In this document: piece by piece, positions 23,218-32,169 of the stretch
Layout of the letters: every line of letters begins with the position of its first letter
Numbering within the stretch: position 1 is the first letter of the stretch
Source of the DNA: Azospirillum brasilense
GTDB lineage: Bacteria; Pseudomonadota; Alphaproteobacteria; Azospirillales; Azospirillaceae
Assembly: GCF_022023855.1 (NCBI RefSeq)
Contig: NZ_CP059451.1
Location: 1-64,000, forward strand
Direction: 5' to 3'
Length of the DNA: 64,000 nucleotides
Notes under the pieces: generated by a model
What the model saw: the letters and a program-made list of their open reading frames with translations, nothing else
Databases searched by the model: none
What the model was told of the DNA's origin: nothing
Position numbers and translations under genes: made by a program

Positions 23218-25971
23218 TCAGGTCTCCTGCTTCTTCAGCAGCAGCGCGCTCGCGCCGATCAGGACCGGCACGGCGATCAGCAGAGCGACGAAGGCGGCGT
23301 GCAGATCGCCGAAGCCCAGAGCCTTGGAGAAGACGCCCCGCGCGATGGTCAGAAAATGGGTGGTCGGGTAGACCTCCCCGATGACGGCGGCGGCTCCCCC
23401 CAGGGACGAGACCGGATCGATCATGCCGGAATACTGGGTGGCCGGAATCAGCGTCGCGATGGCGGTGCCGAAGACGGCGGCGATCTGGCTGCGCATGAAG
23501 CTGGACATCAGGAGACCCATGGCGGTCGCCGAAAAGCTGTAGAGCAGGGCGCCGGTGGCGAGGGCCAGCGCGTTCCCGGTCAACGGCACGCCGAAGGCGG
23601 TGACCGCCAGCGCCGTCATCAGAAGGACGTTGAGCATGGCCAGCCCGACATAGGGCAGTTGCTTGCCGAGCAGGAACTCCAGCTTGGTGACCGGCGTGAC
23701 GTAGAGGTTGATGATCGAGCCGAGTTCCTTCTCGCGCACGACGCTGAGCGCGGCCAGCATCGCCGGGATCAGCAGCAGCAGGATCGGGATGACTGCCGGA
23801 ACGATGGCCTTCAGGCTCTCGACGTCCGGGTTGTAGCGGAAACGGGTCTCGATGGTGGCGAGGCTGGGCGTCTGGCTCCGCGAGGCCAGCCACTGGCTGT
23901 GCATGCCCTGCACGTACCCGTTGACCGTCTCGGCCCGCGTCGGCATGGCGCCGTCGATCCACGCCCCGATCTGGACGTGGCGCCCGCGGGCGACGTCGCG
24001 CCCGAAACCCGGTGGGATTTCCAGCGCCAGGGAGAGGTCGCCCGCCCGCATGCGCCGGTCGAGATCCTCGTAGTCGATGATCGGCGCCTGTTCGACGAAG
24101 TAGCGGGAACCCGCGAGGTTGAGCGTGTAGTCGCGGCTCGTCGTCGTCTGATCGCGGTCCAGGACCGCGAAGGAGAGATCCTCGACATCCATGTTGATGC
24201 CGTAGCCCATGATGACCATCAGCAGAAGGCTGCCGACCAGGGCGAGCGTCGCCCGGATGGGATCGCGCCGCAGCTCCAGCGCTTCCAGGAGCGTGTAGCT
24301 GAGCATGCGCCGCAGGTTGAAAAGGCGGCCTTCCGCGCGCTCGCCGCGAGGGTTGGCGTCTGGGGACGGGGCCTGTCGGCGGTCGTCGGGAGCCGCCGTG
24401 GCATCGCTGTCCCGGCGCTCCGCCACGGCCTCCTCCAGATAGCCGATGAAGGCCTCCTCCAGCGTCGCGGCGCCCCGCCTCTCGACGAGCGCCGCCGGCG
24501 TGTCGCTGACCAGCACGTGGCCGGCGTGCATCAGCGAGATGCGGTCGCAGCGTTCGGCCTCGTTCATGAAGTGGGTCGAGATGAAGATCGTCACCCGGTC
24601 CCGGCGCGCCAGCCCGATCATGATCTCCCAGAACGCGTCGCGCGCGATCGGGTCGACGCCCGACGTCGGCTCGTCCAGGATCAGCAGGGCGGGCTCATGG
24701 ACCATTGCGACGGCGAGGGACAGGCGCTGGCGCTGGCCGAGCGGCAGCCGGTCCGGCAACGCCTCCATCGCGTCGGCGAGGCCGAAGCGCTCCGCCACCG
24801 CCGCGACCCGGTGGGGAAGGACGTCCTCGGGCACCTGGAAAAGGCGGGCGTGCAGTTCCAGGTTCTGCCGGATGGTCAGTTCCGAATAGAGCGAGAAGGC
24901 CTGGGACATGTAGCCGACGCGCCGCCGGGTCCCGATGTTGCGGGCGTCCACCGGCTGCCCGAACAGCCGGGCCTCGCCCTCGCTCGGCTGGAGCAGGCCG
25001 GTCAGCATCTTCATCGTCGTCGTCTTGCCGCAGCCGTTGGAGCCGAGAAAGCCGAAGATCTCGCCGCGCGGGATGCGGAAGCTGACATGGTCGACCGCCA
25101 CGAAGTCGCCGAAGCGCATGGTCAGGCCCTTCGCCTCGATGGCGATGTCGCTCCCGTCCCCTGTGCGCGGCACGATCGCGACGGCCTTGTGCCCGCGGCG
25201 CTTTTCCTCGGGCATCAGCGCGACGAAGGCCCCCTCCAGCGTCGCGGTCCCGGTGCGCTCCAGCACCTCCCGCGGGCTGCCGGTGGCCAGCACGCGCCCC
25301 TCGTCCATGGCGACGAGCCAGTCGAAGCGCGCCGCCTCCTCCATGTAGGCGGTGGCCACCACCACGCTCATGCCGGGACGGTCCGCCCGGATGCGGTCGA
25401 TCAGTTCCCAGAACTGCCGCCGCGAGAGCGGGTCGACGCCCGTGGTCGGCTCGTCGAGGATCAGCAGGTCCGGGTCGTGGATGAGCGCGCAGCACAGGCC
25501 GAGCTTTTGCTTCATGCCGCCGGACAGCTTGCCGGCCGGTCGGGCGAGGAACGGGGCCAGACCGGTGCTTTGCGTCAGGTCGGCGATGCGGCGCCGGCGC
25601 TCGGCCCGGCCCTGGCCGAACAGCCGTCCGAAGAAATCGAGATTCTCGGCGATCGACAGCGTCGGGTAGAGGTTCTTGCCGAGGCCCTGGGGCATGTAGG
25701 CGATGCGGGGGCACACGGCGCGACGGTGACGCGCCTGGGCCATGCTGCCGCCCAGCACCTCGACCGTTCCCTCCTGCAAGGCGCGCGCCCCCGACATCAG
25801 CGACAGCAGGCTCGACTTGCCGACCCCGTCGGGGCCGATCAGGCCACTGACACGCCCCGCCGGGACGTCCAGGCTGACCCCGTCGATGGCCCGGACCTTT
25901 CCGTACAGCAGACGGACGTCCCGCAGGCGCGCGACGGGTGATGCGGCGGAGCGGTCGGCGGTGTCGCTCAT
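23218..25971 (-). CDS. RbbA-like fused ABC exporter: two ATPase domains plus ABC-2 membrane domain
   Basis: The product has 917 residues. The start at 25971 is fixed by its ATGA overlap with the upstream HlyD-type gene. Domain order is ATPase 1 (Walker A GPDGVGKSS near residue 45; signature LSGGMKQKLGL), ATPase 2 (Walker A GSNGCGKTTT near 315; degenerate signature LPLGQRQRLSLA), then a membrane domain from about 555. That domain contains a large loop and five hydrophobic segments, with REKELGSIINLYVTPVT. This three-part fusion is diagnostic of RbbA/YhiH-type proteins. One polypeptide supplies both ATPases and half the channel. It works with the HlyD and YhhJ-type neighbours in the inner membrane. 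Confidence 0.9.
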   Translation of the reverse strand: MSDTADRSAASPVARLRDVRLLYGKVRAIDGVSLDVPAGRVSGLIGPDGVGKSSLLSLMSGARALQEGTVEVLGGSMAQARHRRAVCPRIAYMPQGLGKNLYPTLSIAENLDFFGRLFGQGRAERRRRIADLTQSTGLAPFLARPAGKLSGGMKQKLGLCCALIHDPDLLILDEPTTGVDPLSRRQFWELIDRIRADRPGMSVVVATAYMEEAARFDWLVAMDEGRVLATGSPREVLERTGTATLEGAFVALMPEEKRRGHKAVAIVPRTGDGSDIAIEAKGLTMRFGDFVAVDHVSFRIPRGEIFGFLGSNGCGKTTTMKMLTGLLQPSEGEARLFGQPVDARNIGTRRRVGYMSQAFSLYSELTIRQNLELHARLFQVPEDVLPHRVAAVAERFGLADAMEALPDRLPLGQRQRLSLAVAMVHEPALLILDEPTSGVDPIARDAFWEIMIGLARRDRVTIFISTHFMNEAERCDRISLMHAGHVLVSDTPAALVERRGAATLEEAFIGYLEEAVAERRDSDATAAPDDRRQAPSPDANPRGERAEGRLFNLRRMLSYTLLEALELRRDPIRATLALVGSLLLMVIMGYGINMDVEDLSFAVLDRDQTTTSRDYTLNLAGSRYFVEQAPIIDYEDLDRRMRAGDLSLALEIPPGFGRDVARGRHVQIGAWIDGAMPTRAETVNGYVQGMHSQWLASRSQTPSLATIETRFRYNPDVESLKAIVPAVIPILLLLIPAMLAALSVVREKELGSIINLYVTPVTKLEFLLGKQLPYVGLAMLNVLLMTALAVTAFGVPLTGNALALATGALLYSFSATAMGLLMSSFMRSQIAAVFGTAIATLIPATQYSGMIDPVSSLGGAAAVIGEVYPTTHFLTIARGVFSKALGFGDLHAAFVALLIAVPVLIGASALLLKKQET

Positions 25972-27050
25972 GGCACGAGGTTTTGCAGGTTGGCCGGCCA
26001 ATCTGTGTCCGGCTCGATCCGCACATAGGCCACCCCCGGCAATCCGGTCTTCACATCACGGATGTATTTCTTGAGCAACGGAGGAGGGATCTGCGCCTTG
26101 ATCCGGAACATCAGTTTCTGGCGCTCGCTGGCCGTCTCCACCGTCTTCGGCGTGAATTGGGCGACGTCGGCCACGAAGGTGGCCTTGGCGGGAATGACAT
26201 ATTGCGGGAAGGCATCCAGCGCGATCCGCACTTCCGTCCCGATCCTCACCCGCCCGGCGGCCTCCGTCGGCAGGAAGAAGGTCATGTAGACGTCGCTGAG
26301 ATCGACCATGTTCAGCACCCGCCCGCCAGCGCCGAGCACCTCGCCCGGCTGCGCCACCCGGAACTGCACCCGGCCGTCGCGCGGCGAGCGGAGGGTGCTG
26401 TCGCTGATGTCGGCCTGGATGCGTTCGATGGTGGCCGCGGCGGCGTCGACCGCTGCCCTGGCGTTGACGACCTGGGCCTCGGCGGTGGCGATGGCGGCGT
26501 CGGCCGCGGCGACCTGCGCCTTCGCCGCGCTGACCGCGGCGTTCGCGCTTTCGAAGCGGGCGCGGTCGGTGTCGAGAACCTGCCGCGACGTCGTGCCGCG
26601 CGCTTCCAACTCCTCGGATCGCGCGAGTTGCTTCTGGGCGACGTCCCGCTCGGCCTCGCGCTGGGCTACCAGGGAGAGCGCCGACTGGCGCTCGGCCTGG
26701 CGCTGGAGCACCTGATGGCGGGCGGTCTCGACGCCGATGACCGCCTGCTGCTTCTGCGCTTCGGCCTGCTTGGCCTGGGCCTGGAGAACGTCGGTGTCCA
26801 TCCGGGCGAGCACCTGGCCGGCGGTGACGAAATCGCCCTCATCGACCAGGATGTCCTCGACCCGGCCGGCGGTTTTCGTGGCGATGTCGATTTCGACCGC
26901 CTCGATCCGGCCGTTGCCGCTGGCCAGACCGGCGGGTAGTCCCCTGGGTTGCAGAAACAGCCACACCCCATACAGGATCACGACGACGGTCAGCGCGGCT
27001 GCGGCCTTGAGCAGCCACCGGCTTGGCTTCCTCATCATCCACCAATCCAT
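25968..27050 (-). CDS. HlyD-family membrane fusion protein (YhiI-like)
   Basis: The product has about 360 residues from ATG at 27050; ATGs at 27038 and 27035 are equally possible starts because no strong ribosome site distinguishes them. A signal anchor lies at about residues 15-33 (LLKAAAALTVVVILYGVWLF). A lipoyl-like half (GRIEAVEIDIATKTAGRV) follows, then a long Ala/Gln/Glu-rich coiled coil from about 80 to 200, and a beta-barrel part with LRSPRDGRVQFRVAQPGE. The protein bridges the inner-membrane exporter to the periplasm. It is the first gene of the three-gene exporter operon and lies 120 bases downstream of the ROK regulator gene. Confidence 0.9.
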   Translation of the reverse strand: MDWWMMRKPSRWLLKAAAALTVVVILYGVWLFLQPRGLPAGLASGNGRIEAVEIDIATKTAGRVEDILVDEGDFVTAGQVLARMDTDVLQAQAKQAEAQKQQAVIGVETARHQVLQRQAERQSALSLVAQREAERDVAQKQLARSEELEARGTTSRQVLDTDRARFESANAAVSAAKAQVAAADAAIATAEAQVVNARAAVDAAAATIERIQADISDSTLRSPRDGRVQFRVAQPGEVLGAGGRVLNMVDLSDVYMTFFLPTEAAGRVRIGTEVRIALDAFPQYVIPAKATFVADVAQFTPKTVETASERQKLMFRIKAQIPPPLLKKYIRDVKTGLPGVAYVRIEPDTDWPANLQNLVP

Positions 27051-27151
27051 TCGCTTGCAGGCAACGCCGTCAAGGACATCCAGCCTAGCAGACCGTCGGC
27101 GCGCCGCCACCGGCTTTTTCAGCTTGAAGTGGAATGCCCTTTTGCCGCACT

Positions 27152-27165
27152 GGCGCGATCGCGCC
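27152..27165. other. 14-base perfect palindrome after the ROK gene
   Basis: GGCGCGATCGCGCC lies six bases beyond the ROK stop codon, between that gene and the exporter operon on the same strand. It could be part of a weak terminator or a protein site. No further support is visible. Confidence 0.3.
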
Positions 27166-27170
27166 TGCTC

Positions 27171-28349
27171 TTACAGGATCGGGCTCGGCACCGAGAGAAA
27201 GCCATCCATGGCCAGTGCGATCCCCCCCATGGGAACGGCGTCCGGGCCGAGCGGCGAAACGAGAAGCCGCAGGTCGCGGCGCAGCGGTTCCAGCGCATGT
27301 TCGTCAAGGGCGGCGTTCAGCGTCGGAAGGATGAACTCCGCGACGATCGACAGGTTGCCGCCAAGCACCACCAGACCCGGATTTGTCAGGTTGACCATGT
27401 GGGAGAGCGCGACACCGAGATGCGAACCGGCCGCCTCCAGAAGGGTGCGCACCACCGGGTCGCCGTCACGCGCCGCGGCGGCGGCCGCCCATAGGTCGGG
27501 CAGGGCGCGCCCCCGCTCGCCGGCCTGGGCGAGGATCGAGGTTTCGGAGACGTAGGTTTCCAGGCAGCCCCGCTTGCCGCACCCGCAGGGGCGGCCACCC
27601 GGTACGACGGTCAAATGCCCGATCTCCCCGGCGAACCCCTGCGCGCCGCGGTAGAGCCGCCCGCCGAGAAACAGCCCGCCGCCGACGCCCGAATGGCCGG
27701 TCAGATAGACGAAGTCCTCGACCCCCCGGCAGGCGCCGAACAGCCGCTCGGCCATGGCGGCGGCCTTGGTGTCGTTGTCGACATGGACCGGCGCGCCCAG
27801 CGCCTCCTCCAGCAGCGGCCGGATCGGCGTGTCGCGCCAGCCCAGGTTGGGCGCCAGAACGAGCCGGCCCTCGCGGTCCATCAACGCCGGAATGCCGATG
27901 CCGATGCCGCGCAAGGGCGGCGGTGCCGCTCCGCCCTCTGGCCGGCTCGCCGCGACGACCGCGTCGATCCCCTCGTGCAGTTGGCGCAGCGCCGTGGCGA
28001 GGTCGGTGCTGCCGGGGATCTGCGATTGCTCGACCACCGTGCCGGCCAGTGTGGTGGAGACGATGCGGATCGTCCCCGGCTCCAGCCGGGCGCCGACCAG
28101 CAGCCCGGCCGAGGGCGCGATGCCGAGCGCGGTTTCCGGCCGGCCGATGCGGCGGGCGCGCGGCGCCTCGGTCCGCTCGACCAGCCCCTCCTCGATCATC
28201 TGCGCCACGATGGCCGAGGTCGTCGCCTTGTCCAGGCCGGTCAGCCGGCTGAGGTCGCGCTGCGCGCAGCTCGGGTTCTCCCGCAGCGCGTGGAAGACGC
28301 GGACCATGTTGAGGCGGCGGATCGCGGCCGAGTTGACCCTTGGCAGCAT
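27171..28349 (-). CDS. ROK family transcriptional repressor (XylR-like) of the xylose operon
   Basis: The product has 392 residues. Start ATG at 28349-28347 gives MLPRVNSAAIRRLN. A winged helix-turn-helix at about residues 10-75 includes CAQRDLSRLTGLDKATTSAIV. The sugar-kinase-like ROK domain follows, with VHVDNDTKAAAMAERLFG, GHSGVGGGLFLGG and the zinc motif GGRPCGCGKRGCLETY near residue 265. Proteins of this build are cytosolic repressors released by a sugar, typically xylose. It faces the importer-xylAB operon, and a clear dyad TTAGA-N7-TCTAA (28483-28499) lies in the shared promoter region. Its role in xylose control is a strong contextual inference. Confidence 0.92.
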   Translation of the reverse strand: MLPRVNSAAIRRLNMVRVFHALRENPSCAQRDLSRLTGLDKATTSAIVAQMIEEGLVERTEAPRARRIGRPETALGIAPSAGLLVGARLEPGTIRIVSTTLAGTVVEQSQIPGSTDLATALRQLHEGIDAVVAASRPEGGAAPPPLRGIGIGIPALMDREGRLVLAPNLGWRDTPIRPLLEEALGAPVHVDNDTKAAAMAERLFGACRGVEDFVYLTGHSGVGGGLFLGGRLYRGAQGFAGEIGHLTVVPGGRPCGCGKRGCLETYVSETSILAQAGERGRALPDLWAAAAAARDGDPVVRTLLEAAGSHLGVALSHMVNLTNPGLVVLGGNLSIVAEFILPTLNAALDEHALEPLRRDLRLLVSPLGPDAVPMGGIALAMDGFLSVPSPIL

Positions 28350-28445
28350 GCGGGTTCCTGTCCTGCGCGTTCGGCGGCAATCGTTGGGTGGCGGCGCCGG
28401 GCGGGGCATACACCGAAAAGGTGGGGGATGGCGCCCCGACATGGC

Positions 28446-28499
28446 TTGACGCGGGCTGATTCGAATCATACGCTCCCATTTGTTAGACCGTCTATCTAA
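28446..28499 (+). promoter_or_regulatory. promoter and ROK operator for the xylose operon
   Basis: TTGACG at 28446-28451 resembles a -35 box, with a weak -10 TACGCT at 28469-28474 after 17 bases. Just downstream is the dyad TTAGA-N7-TCTAA at 28483-28499. A repressor there would block initiation, which fits the adjacent ROK gene. GGGAGGGG precedes the operon's first ATG at 28545. Confidence 0.55.
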
Positions 28500-28544
28500 T
28501 TCGCGGCCACACGAGAAGCCGCAATCCAGGGAGGGGGCGACCCC

Positions 28545-30128
28545 ATGGCCGAGCCGCTTTTGGCAGCGTTCGGCGTCACGAAGAGCTTTGGGCCCGTCGA
28601 GGTCCTCCATGGGGTGGATTTCACCGTCCAGCGCGGTGAGGTGCACGCCCTGGTCGGCGAGAACGGGGCCGGCAAATCGACGCTGATGAAGATCCTGTCC
28701 GGCTTCCACCAGCCGACCTCGGGCGCCGTGCGCGTGGATGGGCGGCCGATGAGCTTGTCCGGCATCGGCCCCGCCGAGGCGGCGGGCGTCGTGCTGATCC
28801 ACCAGGAATTCAACCTTGCTGAACATCTGACGGTCGAGGAGAACATCTTTCTCGGGCGCGAGCTGCGGCGCGGCCCCTTCCTCGACAAGCGCGCCATGCG
28901 CGAGCGATCCCGCACCGTCCTGGCGGAGCTGGAATGCCCGGTGGACCCGCGCGCGCGGGTCCGGGACCTCGCTGTGTCGGAGCGGCAGATGGTCGAGATC
29001 GCCAAAGCGATGTCGCGCGAGGTCCGCGTCCTCATCATGGACGAGCCCACGGCGGTGCTGACCGGCACCGAGTCCGCCGTGCTGTTCGGGCTAATCCGCC
29101 GGCTGCGCGCCCAGGGGGTGGGGATCGTCTACACCTCGCACAAGCTGGACGAGGTGCGGGCCATCACCGACCGGGTGACCGTGCTGCGCGACGGCCATCA
29201 CATCGCCACCCGCCCGACCGCCGAGCTGACGGAGGACGGCATCGCCCAGCTGATGGTCGGGCGGGCGATCAGCGACCTGTTCCCGGCCAAGACGCCGCCG
29301 GCGCCGGACGCGCCCGTGGTGCTGGAGGTGCTGGGGATCGACGTTCCCGGCTGGGTGCGGGGCGCCGGCTTCGACCTGCGCCGCGGCGAGATCTTGGGCT
29401 TCGCCGGGCTGATCGGCGCCGGGCGGACGGAACTGGCCGAGGGGCTGCTCGGCCTGCGTCGCCGCACCGCCGGCACGCTGTCCCGCAACGGCGAGCCGCT
29501 GCGCGCCCGCCGCCTGGAGGACGCCGTGGCCGCCGGCATCGCCTACCTGACCGAGGACCGCAAGGGCAAGGGCCTGCTGCTCGCCAAGGGCCTGCAGCCG
29601 AACCTGACGTTGCTGGCGCTGGACCGCTACGGCCGGGTCTTCGTCGACGAGCGGCGGGAGGCCGCGGCGCTGGAGCGTGCGGTGCAGGAGTTCGACATCC
29701 GCGTCCGGACGCTGGACGTGCCGGTCGGCAGCCTCAGCGGCGGCAACCAGCAGAAGCTGCTGCTGGCCAAGACCATGCAGGTCGATCCGGAGATCCTGAT
29801 CGTCGACGAGCCGACGCGCGGCATCGACATCGGGACCAAGCAGCAGATCTACCGGTTCCTGCACGACTTCGCCCGCCGGGGCGGATCGGTGATCCTCATC
29901 TCCTCGGAAATGCCCGAGATCATCGGGCTGTCGCACCGGGTGGTGGTCATGCGCTCCGGCGTGGTGACCGGCATCCTGGAGGGGGCCGACGTCGAGGAGG
30001 GCGAGATCGTCCGCTACGCCACCGGCCTGAAAGGCCGCATGGTCGATGGCCTGAAGGGCCGCACATCGCTCCGCTCATCAAGCCGCACATCAGAAGGAGA
30101 CGCGCATGACGCCGTCGGTCATGCCTGA
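28545..30128 (+). CDS. sugar ABC importer ATPase, two-domain (XylG/RbsA type)
   Basis: The product has 527 residues, with two tandem ATPase domains as in RbsA/XylG. Domain 1 has Walker A GENGAGKST near residue 37, signature VSERQMVEIAKAM and Walker B VLIMDEPTAVL. Domain 2 has a degenerate Walker A region GLIGAGRTELAEGL, signature LSGGNQQKLLLAKTM and Walker B ILIVDEPTRGIDIG. It powers a CUT2 sugar importer. The stop overlaps the next permease start by 23 bases. In this operon with xylA and xylB, xylose or a xylose-like sugar is the likely cargo. Confidence 0.93.
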   Translation: MAEPLLAAFGVTKSFGPVEVLHGVDFTVQRGEVHALVGENGAGKSTLMKILSGFHQPTSGAVRVDGRPMSLSGIGPAEAAGVVLIHQEFNLAEHLTVEENIFLGRELRRGPFLDKRAMRERSRTVLAELECPVDPRARVRDLAVSERQMVEIAKAMSREVRVLIMDEPTAVLTGTESAVLFGLIRRLRAQGVGIVYTSHKLDEVRAITDRVTVLRDGHHIATRPTAELTEDGIAQLMVGRAISDLFPAKTPPAPDAPVVLEVLGIDVPGWVRGAGFDLRRGEILGFAGLIGAGRTELAEGLLGLRRRTAGTLSRNGEPLRARRLEDAVAAGIAYLTEDRKGKGLLLAKGLQPNLTLLALDRYGRVFVDERREAAALERAVQEFDIRVRTLDVPVGSLSGGNQQKLLLAKTMQVDPEILIVDEPTRGIDIGTKQQIYRFLHDFARRGGSVILISSEMPEIIGLSHRVVVMRSGVVTGILEGADVEEGEIVRYATGLKGRMVDGLKGRTSLRSSSRTSEGDAHDAVGHA

Positions 30129-31110
30129 GGCCGCGCGGAAGCCCTCCTCCGGCTTCGATCTGAAACTCTACGGGCCGTTCCTGGCGCTGGCCGCGCTGAT
30201 CGTGCTGGGCACCATCGTCAACCCGGTGTTCCTCAGCCCGGGCAACATCGGCAACGTGCTGACCCGCACCGCCTTCATCGGCATCATCGCGGTGGGGGCC
30301 ACCTTCGTCATCACCGCCGGCGGGATCGACCTGTCGGTCGGCTCGCTGGCCGCCTTCGCGTCGGGCGTCATGATCGTGGTGATGAACGCGCTGGTCGGTT
30401 CCATGGGCGCCGGGCTGCCGGTCATCCTGGTCGGCGTCCTGGTGGCGCTGGGGCTCGGGCTGGCGGCGGGGCTGGTCAACGGGCTGCTGGTGACCAAGGG
30501 CCGCATGGAGGCGTTCATCGTCACGCTGGGGACCATGGGCATCTTCCGATCCCTGGTCACCTACATCGCCGACGGCGGCACGCTGTCGCTGAATTCGGAG
30601 ATCCGCACGATCTACCGGCCCGTCTATTACGGCGGCGTCTTCGGCATCTCCTACCCGATCCTGGCCTTCGCGGTGGTGGCGCTGATCGGCGCGCTGATCA
30701 TGTACCGCACGCGCTTCGGCCGCTACTGCGCGGCCATTGGCTCCAGCGAGGACGTGGCGCGCTATTCGGCAATCAACGTGGACCGGGTCAAGCTGCTGGC
30801 CTTCGTGCTGCAAGGTGTGTGCGTCGCCATCGCGGTGGTGATCTACGTGCCGCGCCTGGGCTCGGCCTCGGCCACCACGGGCCTGCTGTGGGAGCTGGAG
30901 GCCATCGCCGCCGTCATCATCGGCGGCACCATGCTGAAGGGCGGCTACGGCCGCATCTGGGGCACGGTGGTGGGCGCCGTCATGCTCACGCTGATCGACA
31001 ACATCCTCAACCTGACCGGCGCCATCAGCGTCTACCTGAACGGCACCATCCAGGGGGTGATCATCATCGTCGCGGTGCTCCTGCAACGGGGGACTGTGGC
31101 GCGTCGCTGA
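30106..31110 (+). CDS. sugar ABC importer permease (XylH/RbsC type)
   Basis: A 334-residue inner-membrane permease of the CUT2 family, with about nine or ten hydrophobic segments. Family motifs are the GGIDLSVGSLAAFASGVM stretch near residues 66-83 and the C-terminal VIIGGTMLKGGYGRIWGTVVGA near 262-283 (core GGTMLKGGYGRIWGTVVGA). An ATG at 30121 is a possible alternative start. It forms a homodimeric channel driven by the two-domain ATPase encoded just upstream. Confidence 0.92.
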   Translation: MTPSVMPEAARKPSSGFDLKLYGPFLALAALIVLGTIVNPVFLSPGNIGNVLTRTAFIGIIAVGATFVITAGGIDLSVGSLAAFASGVMIVVMNALVGSMGAGLPVILVGVLVALGLGLAAGLVNGLLVTKGRMEAFIVTLGTMGIFRSLVTYIADGGTLSLNSEIRTIYRPVYYGGVFGISYPILAFAVVALIGALIMYRTRFGRYCAAIGSSEDVARYSAINVDRVKLLAFVLQGVCVAIAVVIYVPRLGSASATTGLLWELEAIAAVIIGGTMLKGGYGRIWGTVVGAVMLTLIDNILNLTGAISVYLNGTIQGVIIIVAVLLQRGTVARR

Positions 31111-31137
31111 CAAAATACAAAGAGGGAGGGATCGACC

Positions 31138-32091
31138 ATGACGTTCCGTTTCGGTTTGGCCGCGGCGCTGGCCGCGGGCCTTATGGTGGCGCCGGTCGCC
31201 GGCTGGGCGCAGCAGAAGATCAAGATGGGCGTGTCCATCCCCGCTGCGACGCACGGCTGGGCCGGCGGCCTCAACTGGCACGCCCAGCAGGCCGAGAAGC
31301 GGCTGGAGAAGCAATACCCGAACCTCGACGTGGTGATCGTCACCGCCCGCGACGTCGGCCGTCAGGCCAACGACCTGGAGGATCTGGTCTCGGTGCAGCG
31401 GATCGACGCGCTGGTCATCCTGCCCTTCGAATCCGCGCCGATGACCGACCCCGTGCGCGCCGTCAAGCAGGCCGGCAAGTTCGTCACGGTGGTGGACCGC
31501 GGCCTGACCGACCCGTCCATCCAGGACCTCTACGTCGCCGGAAACAACCCGCAGATGGGCGAGGTCTCCGCCCGGTTCATGAAGGAGAAGATGGGCGGCA
31601 AGGGCGACATCGTGGTGCTGCGCGGCATCCCGACCGTGATCGACAACCAGCGCGTCGACGCCTTCATGAAGGAGATCGAGGGCACCCAGATCAAGGTGCT
31701 GGGGATGCAGTACGCCAACTGGAACCGCGATGACGGCTTCAAGGTGATGCAGGACTTCCTGTCCCGCTTCCCGAAGATCGACGCGGTGTGGGCGCAGGAC
31801 GACGACATCGCGCTCGGCGTCATCGAGGCCGTCAAGCAGGCCGGCCGCGAGAAGGAGATGTTCATCCTCGGCGGCGCCGGCATGAAGGACATGATCAAGC
31901 GCGTCATGGACAAGGACGTTCTGGTCCCCGCCGACGTCCTCTACCCGCCCGCGATGATCGCCGAGGCCATGGAGATCACCGCCAAGCATCTGGTGGAGAA
32001 GGCGCCGATCCAGAAGGAATACATCATCGAGGCGACGCTGGTGACTCCGGAGAACGCCGCGAAATACTACTACCCGGATTCGCCGTTCTAA
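31138..32091 (+). CDS. sugar ABC importer periplasmic binding protein (RbsB/XylF type)
   Basis: The product has 317 residues. Signal peptide MTFRFGLAAALAAGLMVAPVAGWAQ is shown by its hydrophobic core LAAALAAGLMVAPVAG, with cleavage likely after AGWA. The mature part is a type I sugar-binding fold: KIKMGVSIPAATHGWAGGLN opens it, and VWAQDDDIALGVIEAVKQAG lies near residue 218. An ADVLYPPAMIAEAMEI segment lines the C-terminal ligand site. GGGAGGGATCGACC precedes the ATG. The position in an operon with XylA and XylB points to xylose or a close pentose/xyloside; ligand identity is inferred. Confidence 0.92.
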   Translation: MTFRFGLAAALAAGLMVAPVAGWAQQKIKMGVSIPAATHGWAGGLNWHAQQAEKRLEKQYPNLDVVIVTARDVGRQANDLEDLVSVQRIDALVILPFESAPMTDPVRAVKQAGKFVTVVDRGLTDPSIQDLYVAGNNPQMGEVSARFMKEKMGGKGDIVVLRGIPTVIDNQRVDAFMKEIEGTQIKVLGMQYANWNRDDGFKVMQDFLSRFPKIDAVWAQDDDIALGVIEAVKQAGREKEMFILGGAGMKDMIKRVMDKDVLVPADVLYPPAMIAEAMEITAKHLVEKAPIQKEYIIEATLVTPENAAKYYYPDSPF

Positions 32092-32112
32092 GAACCTCTG
32101 CCCCCTCCCTGG

Positions 32113-32139
32113 CCCTCCCCCGCCTTTGGCGGTGGAGGG
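32113..32139. other. intercistronic hairpin after the sugar-binding-protein gene
   Basis: CCCTCC-C-CCGCC (32113-32124) pairs with GGCGG-T-GGAGGG (32128-32139) around a TTT loop, with one internal mismatch. It follows the binding-protein stop by about 20 bases and has no U-run. Segmental message stabilisation of the binding-protein gene is the likely effect. Confidence 0.55.
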
Positions 32140-32169
32140 GACACCAGCACACTCATGGGGAGACCCATC

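Noticed and set aside
22240..25941. A 1233-codon open frame on the plus strand
   Set aside because: It is antisense to the RbbA- and YhhJ-type genes, is made of Arg/Gly/Asp-rich low-complexity sequence typical of GC-rich shadow frames, and has no recognisable domain.
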